This document shows, piece after piece, positions 61,501 to 63,740 of a DNA stretch of 64,000 nucleotides (the stretch's first letter is position 1; every line of letters starts with the position of its first letter). A program made the position numbers and the translations under genes. The stretch is taken from positions 131,884,831 to 131,948,830 of the forward strand of contig JAIOJX010000002.1 in assembly GCA_022376925.1 (NCBI GenBank). Reading direction: 5' to 3'. The notes below the pieces were generated by a model that was given only the letters and a program-made list of their open reading frames with translations, was not told the origin of the DNA and searched no databases. This DNA comes from Tragulus kanchil (taxonomy: Eukaryota > Chordata > Mammalia > Artiodactyla > Tragulidae).

Positions 61501-63272
61501 CGCCGGCTCTGGGCTCATGCGCTCCAGAGCTCCGGAGCTCCAGCTCGGTAATTGGACACGTCAGTCCAGCCACTCCGCGGCACGTGGGATCTTCCCAGGC
61601 CAGGGATCAAACTGGCGCCCCTTGCACTGCAAGGCGGTGTCCTTACCCACTGGACCACCAAGGGAAGCCCTAGACATTATTGTGCTGAAGAATCACTTGG
61701 AGATACTGTTCAACTACAAGGCTGTTGGACCTGAAGGGTCTGAGACTCTGCACATCTAACAAGCTCCCAGGGGTTTAGAGGCTGCTGGTCTAGGATCTCA
61801 GGCCCAGCTCCCTGGTCAAGATCTAGTAAGACAGTAGTACAAGAAAGGGTGACCCAGGCTCTTCTATGTGGCCCTCCTCGGTGCCATGTCCTAGACCAGG
61901 TACACCATAGGTTCTCAAGAAAGAGATTAGGCTGAGCTGAGCCACGGCAACTTACAAAGCGCCTGGCGGTAGGTGACCTGCTGGGTCTGACAGCAGTCTC
62001 CCCAGTGCTACTTCCTCTGGCCCCCTCTCTCCCCCAGGAAGTAGCTCTCTCTAGACTCTTTGCCCTCTGACAGACGGCACAGGCATGAAACAACCGCCTT
62101 CCGTGCCCTGCCCTCCCCGCTGGGGCCTGGCAGCCAGCCTCCCTCAGCATGGCCCTCCCTGCCTCCCAGGTGGGTCCTGGGCCTGCAGTGTCAGGGCAGC
62201 AGGAACGTCCTCAGCGCCCTGCGGAAGGCCGTGGAAGTGGACTTCAAGGACAAAGAAAAACAGCAGTCGCAGGGCATCTACCTCTTCACAGGGGGCATCC
62301 CCGACCAGGACATGGTGGGTAGGCCTTGTCTGGGCATCCCTTATCCTTCCCGACCCCACAGTTTCCCCTGGGTGGCCACCTAGCAACTGGTTACTCCAGC
62401 ATGATTTTCCCACCTAGACATTATTATTATTTTTTTTTAAAGATTTATTTATTTATTTTGGGCAGGGGTTGGGTTGGGGAGGGAGGGAAGCGGGTGGGCC
62501 ACTTCTATTGGTCTTTCATTTCTCTATTTTGATCCGTCTTTGTTCTTTGGCTCCTGTGGGCCTCCCATTGCGGTGGCGTCTGTTGTTGTAGAGCGCCGGC
62601 TCTGGGCTCATGCGCTCCAGAGCTCCGGAGCTCCAGCTCGGTAATTGGACACGTCAGTCCAGCCACTCCGCGGCACGTGGGATCTTCCCAGGCCAGGGAT
62701 CAAACTGGCGCCCCTTGCACTGCAAGGCGGTGTCCTTACCCACTGGACCACCAAGGGAAGCCCTAGACATTATTGTGCTGAAGAATCACTTGGAGATACT
62801 GTTCAACTACAAGGCTGTTGGACCTGAAGGGTCTGAGACTCTGCACATCTAACAAGCTCCCAGGGGTTTAGAGGCTGCTGGTCTAGGATCTCAGGCCCAG
62901 CTCCCTGGTCAAGATCTAGTAAGACAGTAGTACAAGAAAGGGTGACCCAGGCTCTTCTATGTGGCCCTCCTCGGTGCCATGTCCTAGACCAGGTACACCA
63001 TAGGTTCTCAAGAAAGAGATTAGGCTGAGCTGATCCGAGACCAGCGGCATGAAGAGCCATCCCTTTCTCCCCACAGGCCACGCTCAGCGCCTACATGGCC
63101 GAGGCCTGCGGGGGCTGTGACTTCCGGCTGAACGTGTGTCTCTTCTATGTGGGCAAGTCACAGATGGACACCATGGCCCCTGCCTGCTATGCCAGCCACA
63201 TGGACACCGCCAACGCCTACAGGGAGGTCACCCGGGCTGCTGGTGGGCGCTTCCACTGGTTTGGAGACACAG
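13437..63272 (+). CDS. VWA3A: VWA3A gene, exons E1-E19, 3' part beyond the window
   Basis: Nineteen exons bounded by AG...GT sites join in one open frame. Using the last copy of each duplicated exon, the chain is 15731-15818, 16137-16260, 24464-24588, 24682-24759, 28170-28224, 36028-36126, 37502-37608, 40744-40869, 41187-41295, 41490-41555, 45978-46103, 49709-49844, 49953-50056, 51453-51533, 54411-54505, 56161-56280, 60801-60875, 62170-62314, 63077-63272. From the ATG in E1 this gives about 676 codons; the human protein is about 1,180 residues (from memory), so roughly 40% lies to the right. The first VWA-like region begins near residue 155 (motif [12 protein letters not shown]163) and the second near residue 499 ([14 protein letters not shown]504; [10 protein letters not shown] near 601-610). 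Both lack a canonical DxSxS MIDAS. I identify VWA3A rather than its paralogue VWA3B from remembered family sequence; no search was run. Function is poorly known; I recall expression in ciliated tissue and testis. Naive annotation would insert duplicate exons because of the tandem duplications. Confidence 0.86.
14591..14678 (+). pseudogene. VWA3A: VWA3A exon E1, second copy with destroyed splice donor
   Basis: Same acceptor and ATG (14617), but the 3' end differs from the other two copies: the donor reads TTGGGAAG instead of TTGGTAAG, with two nearby A-to-G changes. Without the donor, the frame runs into the intron and stops after about a dozen codons. This is probably sequencing or assembly error in one copy. 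Confidence 0.6.
14996..15119 (+). CDS. VWA3A: VWA3A exon E2, first copy (duplicate)
   Basis: 124 nt with the same sequence and splice sites as 16137-16260, displaced by 1141 bp in the 14.6-16.9 kb duplication. The exon is intact, but it follows the E1 copy with the broken donor. Confidence 0.6.
15731..15818 (+). CDS. VWA3A: VWA3A exon E1 (third copy, intact): 5' sequence and putative start codon
   Basis: A strong pyrimidine tract and CTAG acceptor (end 15730) precede the exon, and donor GTAAGC follows at 15819. ATG at 15757 opens a frame (MATQMNHVF...) of 20 codons plus 2 nt, which joins E2 in phase. The 26 nt before the ATG are also open in another frame (RKISIGCF), so the true start could lie upstream (see findings). 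No promoter or earlier exon was recognised. Confidence 0.65.
16137..16260 (+). CDS. VWA3A: VWA3A exon E2 (second copy)
   Basis: Acceptor TTTTGTAG ends at 16136 and donor GTAAAC begins at 16261. One nucleotide completes the codon from E1, then 41 codons follow. The peptide is highly charged ([14 protein letters not shown]) and ends [11 protein letters not shown], a stretch I recall from mammalian VWA3A. The exit phase is 0, matching E3. Confidence 0.85.
16842..17315 (+). mobile_element. SINE type A interrupted by a CHR-like SINE
   Basis: The body runs from GGGGCTTCCCTGGTGG to the AATAAATAAATAAA tail at about 17080. The rest of the tail, AAAGAGGCCAAAATTTAAA, resumes at about 17295 after the nested element. 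Confidence 0.8.
17094..17281 (+). mobile_element. CHR-like SINE nested in SINE tail
   Basis: GGGACTTCCCTGGTGGTCC head, TTTGATCCCT B box and an A-rich tail. 13-bp target duplications AAAAATCATTAGA at 17081-17093 and 17282-17294. Confidence 0.85.
17628..17800 (-). mobile_element. Bov-tA SINE
   Basis: Contains AGTCGTGTCTGACTCTTTGT, CCCACCAGGCTCCTC and AAGAATACTGGAGTAGG. Similar flanks AACGTTTTTAA and AACGTGTTTAA suggest a diverged target duplication. Confidence 0.85.
18017..20317 (+). repeat. Tandem direct duplication 6 (about 1154 bp)
   Basis: Copies 18017-19163 and 19171-20317, joined by about 8 unmatched bases. They contain a BovB-like fragment and a SINE. ACGCCTGG versus ACGCTCTGG distinguishes the copies. 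Confidence 0.93.
18513..18770. mobile_element. RTE-BovB 3'-region fragment (copy 19667-19924)
   Basis: Segments GTCGTGTCTGACTCGTTGCT, GAGTCATAGATGCCATCCAA and TCTTTTCCAGTGAGTCAGC match the BovB 3' region as I remember it. Duplicated by duplication 6. Confidence 0.65.
20032..20318 (+). mobile_element. SINE type A (other copy 18876-19163)
   Basis: Full element with GCCAAAATTAAAA tail. Target duplication GAACTGTTTGG at 20021-20031 and 20319-20329. The upstream copy is cut by the duplication breakpoint before its right-hand target site. Confidence 0.85.
20330..20990. other. Intron E2-E3, non-repeat part
   Basis: GC-richer than the surroundings (about 20500-21000). Open frames occur but none is bounded by plausible splice sites. 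No known repeat was recognised. Confidence 0.45.
20991..23290 (+). repeat. Tandem direct duplication 7 (about 1150 bp)
   Basis: Copies 20991-22140 and 22141-23290. Differences are mainly run-length changes near the start of the copies (CCCCC/CCCC, TTTT/TTT) and CTCG versus CTCTCG near the end. Confidence 0.93.
23358..23482 (+). CDS. VWA3A: VWA3A exon E3, first copy (duplicate)
   Basis: Identical 125-nt exon 1106 bp upstream of the other copy, with both splice sites intact. It belongs to the 22.9-25.1 kb duplication. Confidence 0.6.
23576..23653 (+). CDS. VWA3A: VWA3A exon E4, first copy (duplicate)
   Basis: Same 78-nt exon and splice sites as 24682-24759, 1106 bp upstream, carried with E3 in one duplication. 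Confidence 0.6.
   Translation, partial: GGGQRCHKENALRHPDRAPIRSQAF
24464..24588 (+). CDS. VWA3A: VWA3A exon E3 (second copy)
   Basis: Acceptor TCTCGCAG ends at 24463 and donor GTAAGT starts at 24589. It enters in phase 0, with 41 codons plus 2 nt: [14 protein letters not shown], then [16 protein letters not shown]. No domain is recognised. Confidence 0.85.
24682..24759 (+). CDS. VWA3A: VWA3A exon E4 (second copy)
   Basis: Acceptor TTTTTCAG ends at 24681 and donor GTACGT starts at 24760. One nucleotide completes Leu from E3, then 25 codons ([20 protein letters not shown]...) plus 2 nt. The intron before it is only about 93 bp. Confidence 0.85.
   Translation, partial: GGGQRCHKENALRHPDRAPIRSQAF
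25194..25349 (-). mobile_element. CHR-like SINE
   Basis: Minus strand: GACCAGGGATTAAACCCACA B-box complement and CTAACCACTGGACCAC near the head. Confidence 0.7.
25359..25507 (-). mobile_element. CHR-like SINE with target duplication
   Basis: T-run at left, CCAACCAGGAATCAAACCCA B-box complement, head ACCACCAGGGAATTCCC. Target duplication AAACCAGA at 25351-25358 and 25508-25515. Confidence 0.75.
25516..26115. other. Intron E4-E5, non-repeat part
   Basis: AT-rich intronic sequence; no exon or named repeat recognised. Confidence 0.45.
27060..27114 (+). CDS. VWA3A: VWA3A exon E5, first copy (duplicate)
   Basis: Identical 55-nt exon 1110 bp upstream in the 26.1-28.3 kb duplication; splice sites intact. 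Confidence 0.6.
27805..28060 (+). mobile_element. SINE type A (other copy 26695-26950)
   Basis: GGGCTTCCCTGGTGGTCC head, GGTTCGATCGCTGG B box, AATAAAAGATGGATGAAAAT then an AAAGAGGC tail. It lies just upstream of E5 in both copies of duplication 9. Confidence 0.82.
28170..28224 (+). CDS. VWA3A: VWA3A exon E5 (second copy)
   Basis: Short 55-nt exon: acceptor TTTTGACAG ends at 28169, donor GTAATA at 28225. The first nucleotide completes Glu from E4, followed by 18 codons ([18 protein letters not shown]). The sequence resembles E15 ([19 protein letters not shown]); each precedes a VWA domain, so it looks like an internally repeated linker. Confidence 0.85.
28264..30436 (+). repeat. Tandem direct duplication 10 (about 1090 bp)
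   Basis: Copies 28264-29343 and 29354-30436. Differences include CTAAGGTAG versus CTAAGGGGTAG and two G/T changes in the CHR-like SINE. Overlaps the end of duplication 9. Confidence 0.93.
28948..29204 (-). mobile_element. CHR-like SINE (copy 30038-30294)
   Basis: Minus strand, head ACCACTGGACCACCAGGGAA then GTCC. Near-identical flanks AATCCTCCACTC (28936) and AATCCTCAACTC (29205) form the target duplication. Duplicated by duplication 10. Confidence 0.8.
30981..31265 (-). mobile_element. SINE type A (copy 32087-32371)
   Basis: GATTTTGGCCTCTTT tail complement, body and ACCACCAGGGAAGCCC head. Flanks TGTCAAAAGAT and TGTCAAGAT are a diverged target duplication. Confidence 0.82.
31565..31925 (+). 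mobile_element. L2-like LINE remnant (copy 32671-33031)
   Basis: AATTCAACAAATATTTTGGG, CTTTCATGGAGCTTATGGTC and GACAGACAAGAAATTAACAA follow L2 3'-end order. Confidence 0.65.
33216..33522 (-). mobile_element. SINE type A, first of three stacked elements
   Basis: Left T/A-rich tail after GGATGCTTCATA (33204-33215), TTTGACCTCTTTTTATTG tail signature, head CCAGGGAAGCCCC. Confidence 0.8.
33523..33820 (-). mobile_element. SINE type A, second of three stacked elements
   Basis: Starts with CATAATTTATTATTATTATT, has a TTTGGCCCCTTCTTATTG tail complement, ends CCACCGGGGAAGTCC. Confidence 0.8.
33821..34077 (-). mobile_element. SINE type A, third of three stacked elements
   Basis: Starts CATAATTTTTATTTTTTATT, tail complement TTTGGCCTCTTTTTATC, head ACCACCAGGGAAGCCCT. 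The outer target duplication GGATGCTTCATA recurs at 34078-34089. Confidence 0.8.
34948..35046 (+). CDS. VWA3A: VWA3A exon E6, first copy (duplicate)
   Basis: Same 99-nt exon exactly 1080 bp upstream, intact, in the 34.1-36.2 kb duplication. Confidence 0.6.
36028..36126 (+). CDS. VWA3A: VWA3A exon E6 (second copy): start of first VWA-like region
   Basis: 33 codons in phase 0, acceptor TTTTAG ending 36027, donor GTAAGT at 36127. It encodes the first beta strand and MIDAS-equivalent loop, [16 protein letters not shown]. The first aspartate (D163) and Ser165 are present, but the expected serine two further on is Val, so metal binding is doubtful. Confidence 0.87.
36216..37501. other. Intron E6-E7
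   Basis: No interspersed repeat recognised. Moderately GC-rich, especially 36880-37450. Long but unspliced frames occur on both strands; I regard them as chance. Confidence 0.5.
37502..37608 (+). CDS. VWA3A: VWA3A exon E7
   Basis: Single-copy. Acceptor CCCACTAG ends at 37501 and donor GTGAGT starts at 37609. 35 codons plus 2 nt: [19 protein letters not shown], then [17 protein letters not shown] fits the second VWA beta strand (usually 'f.vitF'). Confidence 0.87.
37609..38157. other. Intron E7-E8, left part
   Basis: AT-rich; 37800-38150 looks like an old degraded repeat (…TTTTTAATAGCTACCTAGTATTCC), but I cannot name it. Confidence 0.4.
38158..38347 (+). mobile_element. Bov-tA SINE
   Basis: GTAAAGAATCCACCTGCCAA, TTTGATCCCTGGAGAAGGAA, CTCCAGTATTCTTGCCTGG and GTCATGAAAGAGTTGGATAT. 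Flanks AGTATTCCAC and AATATTCCAC suggest a target duplication. Confidence 0.88.
38350..38986. other. Intron E7-E8, right part
   Basis: Includes a MIR/L2-like stretch (AATTTAATGCCAAC...GATGAGGAAACTGGGACTCA, about 38555-38630). No exon. Confidence 0.4.
39659..39784 (+). CDS. VWA3A: VWA3A exon E8, first copy (duplicate)
   Basis: Identical exon 1085 bp upstream in the 39.0-41.2 kb duplication. The first copy is cut just before the E9 acceptor, so it lacks E9. Confidence 0.6.
40744..40869 (+). CDS. VWA3A: VWA3A exon E8 (second copy)
   Basis: 126 nt, acceptor CCCCCAG ending 40743, donor GTAGGT at 40870. [12 protein letters not shown] is followed by [11 protein letters not shown], the position of the second MIDAS motif (normally GxT...AL). 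Here the threonine is Ser234 within RGSN. Confidence 0.87.
41187..41295 (+). CDS. VWA3A: VWA3A exon E9
   Basis: Single-copy. A long pyrimidine tract and CCCAG acceptor end at 41186, with donor GTAAGT at 41296. The first nucleotide completes Cys, then 36 codons: [15 protein letters not shown], then [11 protein letters not shown]. It continues the first VWA fold. Confidence 0.87.
41490..41555 (+). CDS. VWA3A: VWA3A exon E10
   Basis: 66 nt, phase 0 at both ends, acceptor CCCCACAG, donor GTAAGT at 41556. [19 protein letters not shown]: the 'La..tGG.yh.y' pattern is typical of the C-terminal helix and strand of VWA3-type domains and recurs in E19 ([11 protein letters not shown]). Confidence 0.87.
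41786..41992 (+). mobile_element. Bov-tA SINE
   Basis: GGGCTTCCCAGGTAGCTTAG head, AATGGCAACCCACTCCAGTA, and CTTGACTGAGCAACTGAGCA at the 3' end. Confidence 0.88.
42002..44175 (+). repeat. Tandem direct duplication 14 (about 1112 bp)
   Basis: Copies 42002-43055 and 43114-44175. The 58-bp joint contains a stray piece (43073-43090) matching the end of the upstream Bov-tA SINE, so copy two may start earlier with errors. Confidence 0.9.
43950..44585 (-). mobile_element. Old L1 3'-end fragment (other copies from 42836 and to 45690)
   Basis: Minus-strand fragment: TTTAAAAATCGAGGTGAAAT, CCCTAGAAGGAAAG, TTTACCTGTTCTGGATATTT and CATTCATCTGTCAGTGGACA follow the order of an L1M-type sequence from memory. 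Pieces appear up to three times because duplications 14 and 15 overlap here. Confidence 0.6.
44863..44988 (+). CDS. VWA3A: VWA3A exon E11, first copy (duplicate)
   Basis: Identical 126-nt exon 1115 bp upstream in the 44.1-46.3 kb duplication. The intron just after this copy (45050-45190) differs from the other copy at several bases, so the first copy looks like a low-quality contig end. Confidence 0.6.
45978..46103 (+). CDS. VWA3A: VWA3A exon E11 (second copy)
   Basis: 42 codons in phase 0, acceptor CCCTCTAG ending 45977, donor GTAGGT at 46104. [20 protein letters not shown] looks like an amphipathic, acidic helix after the first VWA region. Confidence 0.86.
46474..46720 (+). mobile_element. 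SINE type A with internal deletion
   Basis: Target duplication TTGTCAGCAGA (46463-46473) and TTATCAGCAGA (46721-46731). About 35 bp of the body are missing between GAGCCAGCACTCTGGAG and CCACTGCAATGGGAGGCC. Confidence 0.82.
46732..47350. other. Intron E11-E12, non-repeat part
   Basis: A MIR-like stretch is suggested around 47090-47190 (TTTTACAGATGACAAGACTG). No exon. Confidence 0.4.
47352..47466 (+). mobile_element. CHR-like SINE
   Basis: GGAATTCCCTGACAGGTTCA head, TTCAATTCCTGGTCGGGAAC B box; followed directly by a (TC)n run at 47467-47492. Confidence 0.7.
47514..47782 (+). mobile_element. SINE type A, complete GAGGCCAAA tail
   Basis: GGGCTTCGCTGGTGGTCC head, GTTCGATCCCTGGCC B box, and the full 3' order GATGAAAATAAATAAATAAA, then CAATAAAAGAGGCCAAAATT. 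It serves as the reference for that tail type. Confidence 0.85.
47880..48062 (+). mobile_element. Bov-tA SINE
   Basis: GGGCTTCCCTGGTGGCTCAG head, TTTGATCCCTGCATTGGGAA B box, GTCACAAAAGAGTTGGCCAC near the 3' end. Confidence 0.88.
48609..48744 (+). CDS. VWA3A: VWA3A exon E12, first copy (duplicate)
   Basis: Same 136-nt exon 1100 bp upstream with intact splice sites. Confidence 0.6.
48853..48955 (+). pseudogene. VWA3A: VWA3A exon E13, first copy, 1-bp deletion (frameshift)
   Basis: 103 nt instead of 104. One C is missing from the C run near 48884-48890, shifting the frame after QILAP. The error is probably in this copy, because the other copy preserves the frame and matches remembered VWA3A. 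Confidence 0.7.
49709..49844 (+). CDS. VWA3A: VWA3A exon E12 (second copy)
   Basis: Acceptor CAACTTAG ends at 49708 and donor GTAAAT starts at 49845. 45 codons plus 1 nt: [18 protein letters not shown], then [13 protein letters not shown] linker between the VWA regions; no domain recognised. Confidence 0.86.
49953..50056 (+). CDS. VWA3A: VWA3A exon E13 (second copy, intact)
   Basis: 104 nt, acceptor TTTTTACAG ending 49952, donor GTAACA at 50057. The frame reads [14 protein letters not shown], then [13 protein letters not shown]. This copy has five C's in the GCCCCCAAC run and keeps the frame into E14. Confidence 0.86.
50540..50700. repeat. (GGAT)n-rich low-complexity tract
   Basis: Imperfect GGAT/GAAT tetranucleotides, densest at 50618-50672. 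The minus-strand frame reads [10 protein letters not shown] and is not coding. Confidence 0.85.
50801..50915 (+). mobile_element. CHR-like SINE fragment
   Basis: GGGACATCCCTGACGATCCA head. Flanks AGAAAGACCAGTGGA (50786-50800) and AGAAAGATCAGTGGA (50916-50930) form the target duplication. Confidence 0.75.
50931..51452. other. Intron E13-E14, right part
   Basis: No named repeat or extra exon recognised before the E14 acceptor. Confidence 0.45.
51453..51533 (+). CDS. VWA3A: VWA3A exon E14
   Basis: Single-copy, 27 codons, phase 0 on both sides. Acceptor GGGTGCAG ends at 51452, donor GTCAGT at 51534. Peptide [19 protein letters not shown] is a conserved-looking beta-rich linker between the two VWA regions. 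Confidence 0.87.
51836..51872. repeat. (GATA)n microsatellite
   Basis: GATATA and GATA units next to the tail of the following SINE. Confidence 0.85.
52126..53153 (-). mobile_element. 5'-truncated L1, itself carrying a SINE
   Basis: T-run at the left and target duplication CAGGAGA (52119-52125, 53154-53160). The minus strand at 53023-52772 encodes the C-terminal end of L1 ORF2 ([19 protein letters not shown], then [10 protein letters not shown]). Only about 0.7 kb of L1 without the SINE, so it is a dead copy. Its 5' part recurs at 53822-54213. Confidence 0.85.
52348..52644 (+). mobile_element. SINE type A, C-rich tail, nested in L1
   Basis: GGCTTCCCTGGTGGTTCAG head and a 3' tail with AGAAGTGGCCCACCTGCCCC and a C run before AAAAAAGG. 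Target duplication AGTATAGGGTTCTG at 52334-52347 and 52645-52658. Confidence 0.87.
53351..53445 (+). CDS. VWA3A: VWA3A exon E15, first copy (duplicate)
   Basis: Identical exon 1060 bp upstream in the 52.8-54.9 kb duplication; splice sites intact. Confidence 0.6.
54411..54505 (+). CDS. VWA3A: VWA3A exon E15 (second copy)
   Basis: Acceptor CTTGCAG ends at 54410, donor GTACCT at 54506. 31 codons plus 2 nt: [20 protein letters not shown], then [10 protein letters not shown]. It is the counterpart of E5 ahead of the second VWA domain. Confidence 0.87.
54886..55340. other. Intron E15-E16, left part
   Basis: No exon or recognised repeat; AT-rich around 55170-55330. Confidence 0.45.
55345..55552 (+). 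mobile_element. Bov-tA SINE
   Basis: GTAAAGAATCCACCTGCTAA, GGGTTCGATCCCCGGGTCAG B box, CTCCAGTATTCTTGCCTGG and GTCGCAAAGAGTCAGGCAT. Confidence 0.88.
55553..56160. other. Intron E15-E16, right part
   Basis: A MIR-like remnant is suggested at 55580-55660 (TTGCCTAAGGCCACACAG). Otherwise unremarkable up to the E16 acceptor. Confidence 0.45.
56161..56280 (+). CDS. VWA3A: VWA3A exon E16: start of second VWA domain
   Basis: Single-copy, acceptor TTTCTAG ending 56160, donor GTACGT at 56281. [20 protein letters not shown] carries the MIDAS-equivalent loop. D504 and Ser506 are present, but the next serine is displaced (Ser509/510), so the DxSxS spacing is lost. The following helix is [10 protein letters not shown]. 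Confidence 0.88.
56281..56815. other. Intron E16-E17, left part
   Basis: AT-rich from 56640 on; no repeat or exon recognised. Confidence 0.45.
56817..57033 (-). mobile_element. Bov-tA SINE
   Basis: GCTGACTCTTTGTGACCCCA, AAGAATACTGGAGTGGGTTG and GCCACTTGGGAAGCCC on the minus strand. Confidence 0.88.
57105..57308 (-). mobile_element. Bov-tA SINE, diverged
   Basis: Second minus-strand copy nearby: CCCATGGACTGTAGCCCACC, CTCCAGGGGATCTTCCTGAC and TTACTAGGGAAGCTC. Confidence 0.85.
57400..57720 (+). mobile_element. L2-like LINE remnant
   Basis: TTCATTTAACAAACTTTTAT, TACATTAGGGATATAGAAAT and CTCAAGGAACTTATGGCC follow the L2 3'-end order; a (CATC)n run precedes it. Confidence 0.6.
58160..58640 (+). 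mobile_element. Possible solo LTR remnant
   Basis: TGTTAGAAAAGCAAGGCC start, AATAAA at 58520-58525, then CAGTCCTAGAGACTGCTGGC and TGTCTTTAATTTCGATCA. This resembles the R-U5 end of a ruminant ERV LTR. No viral coding sequence; ends uncertain. Confidence 0.4.
59254..59470 (+). mobile_element. Bov-tA SINE (copy 60338-60553)
   Basis: GGGCTTCCCAGGTGGTTCAG head and GGTTGCAAAGAGTCAGAAAG near the 3' end. Flanks CAGTTGATTT and TAGTTGATTT form a target duplication in an L1-like 3' end (…TTAGTTTCAGGTGTAC). Confidence 0.85.
59511..59612 (+). mobile_element. Bov-tA 3' fragment (copy 60595-60696)
   Basis: CCCACTCCAGTATTCTTGCC through GAACACGATGGAGTGAC; lacks the tRNA-related head. Confidence 0.8.
59718..59792 (+). 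CDS. VWA3A: VWA3A exon E17, first copy (duplicate)
   Basis: Identical exon 1083 bp upstream, in the 58.8-60.9 kb duplication. Confidence 0.6.
60801..60875 (+). CDS. VWA3A: VWA3A exon E17 (second copy)
   Basis: 75 nt, acceptor CTCCAAG ending 60800, donor GTAGGT at 60876. [13 protein letters not shown] fits the second strand and helix of the VWA fold (F-x-x-x-ixxw). Confidence 0.87.
61077..61221 (+). CDS. VWA3A: VWA3A exon E18, first copy (duplicate)
   Basis: Identical exon 1093 bp upstream with both splice sites; part of the 60.8-63.0 kb duplication. Confidence 0.6.
61333..61670 (-). mobile_element. SINE type A, C-rich-tail subfamily (copy 62426-62763)
   Basis: Complement of the C-rich tail at 61362-61402, head ACCACCAAGGGAAGCCC. 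Target duplication TAGACATTATT at 61322-61332 and 61671-61681. Lies just after E18 in both copies of duplication 19. Confidence 0.87.
61939..61968 (+). pseudogene. VWA3A: Fragment of VWA3A exon E17 (last 30 nt)
   Basis: The 3' 30 nt of E17 and its donor recur here because the second member of the 60.8-63.0 kb duplication starts inside E17. There is no acceptor, so it cannot be an exon. Confidence 0.8.
62170..62314 (+). CDS. VWA3A: VWA3A exon E18 (second copy)
   Basis: 145 nt, acceptor CTCCCAG ending 62169, donor GTGGGT at 62315. It contains [14 protein letters not shown], the second MIDAS position (usual Thr replaced by Arg), and [13 protein letters not shown], the 'TDG.p' strand with TGG. 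This is a recognisable but non-canonical VWA core. Confidence 0.88.
63077..63272 (+). CDS. VWA3A: VWA3A exon E19: last exon in the window
   Basis: Acceptor CCCCACAG ends at 63076, donor GTGAGT at 63273. 65 codons plus 1 nt: [19 protein letters not shown], then [16 protein letters not shown]. It closes the second VWA domain. The phase-1 exit shows that coding continues outside the window. Confidence 0.9.
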
Positions 63273-63735
63273 GTGAGTGAGGGTTGCTGGTCCCTCCACC
63301 TCATTCTTTCCCAACAGTAATCTCATACCGAGATTACCAAGGGAGGGAATATATGCATGATTATCTCTGATTCACATTGTTGTAGAGCAGAAACAATCAC
63401 AGCACTAAGCAATTATATATAAAGCAATTATACTCCAATGTAAAAAATATTTTTAAATATATATATTAAGTAAATGATGGTAAAGGTGATATGCAGACAA
63501 GGCAAAATTGTGATGTGATTTGGGAGGAATAGAAGCCCAGGCTTCTATGCCCAGCACATGTGCTTCTATGCCCAGCACATGAGTGCATTCTGACCTCTCT
63601 GATTTACAACAAGAAATGACTCCCAGGAATATGAGTGGTATGCTTAGGGCTGGACCTCATGAAAAGTGCTGGGCACATACATTTACATTATTGTTGGTGA
63701 TTATTACTGATAATAGCAAACATTTATGAAATAGT
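63273..63735. other. Intron after E19
   Basis: AT-rich with an L1-3'-end-like stretch (CTAAGCAATTATATATAAAG to about 63465) and a 21-bp tandem repeat at 63541-63581. Confidence 0.5.
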
Positions 63736-63740
63736 CATTA

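Larger units (their letters stand above)
60846..63031 (+). repeat. Tandem direct duplication 19 (1093 bp), carries E18
   Basis: Copies 60846-61938 and 61939-63031. Copy two begins within the last 30 nt of E17. No internal difference was noticed. Confidence 0.93.

Noticed and set aside
1465..63031. Biological tandem array or segmental duplication as the source of the 1.1-kb repeats
   Set aside because: The repeated units have unrelated sequences at each place but the same length and near-perfect identity, with run-length errors at edges. No known mechanism gives this; contig overlap does.
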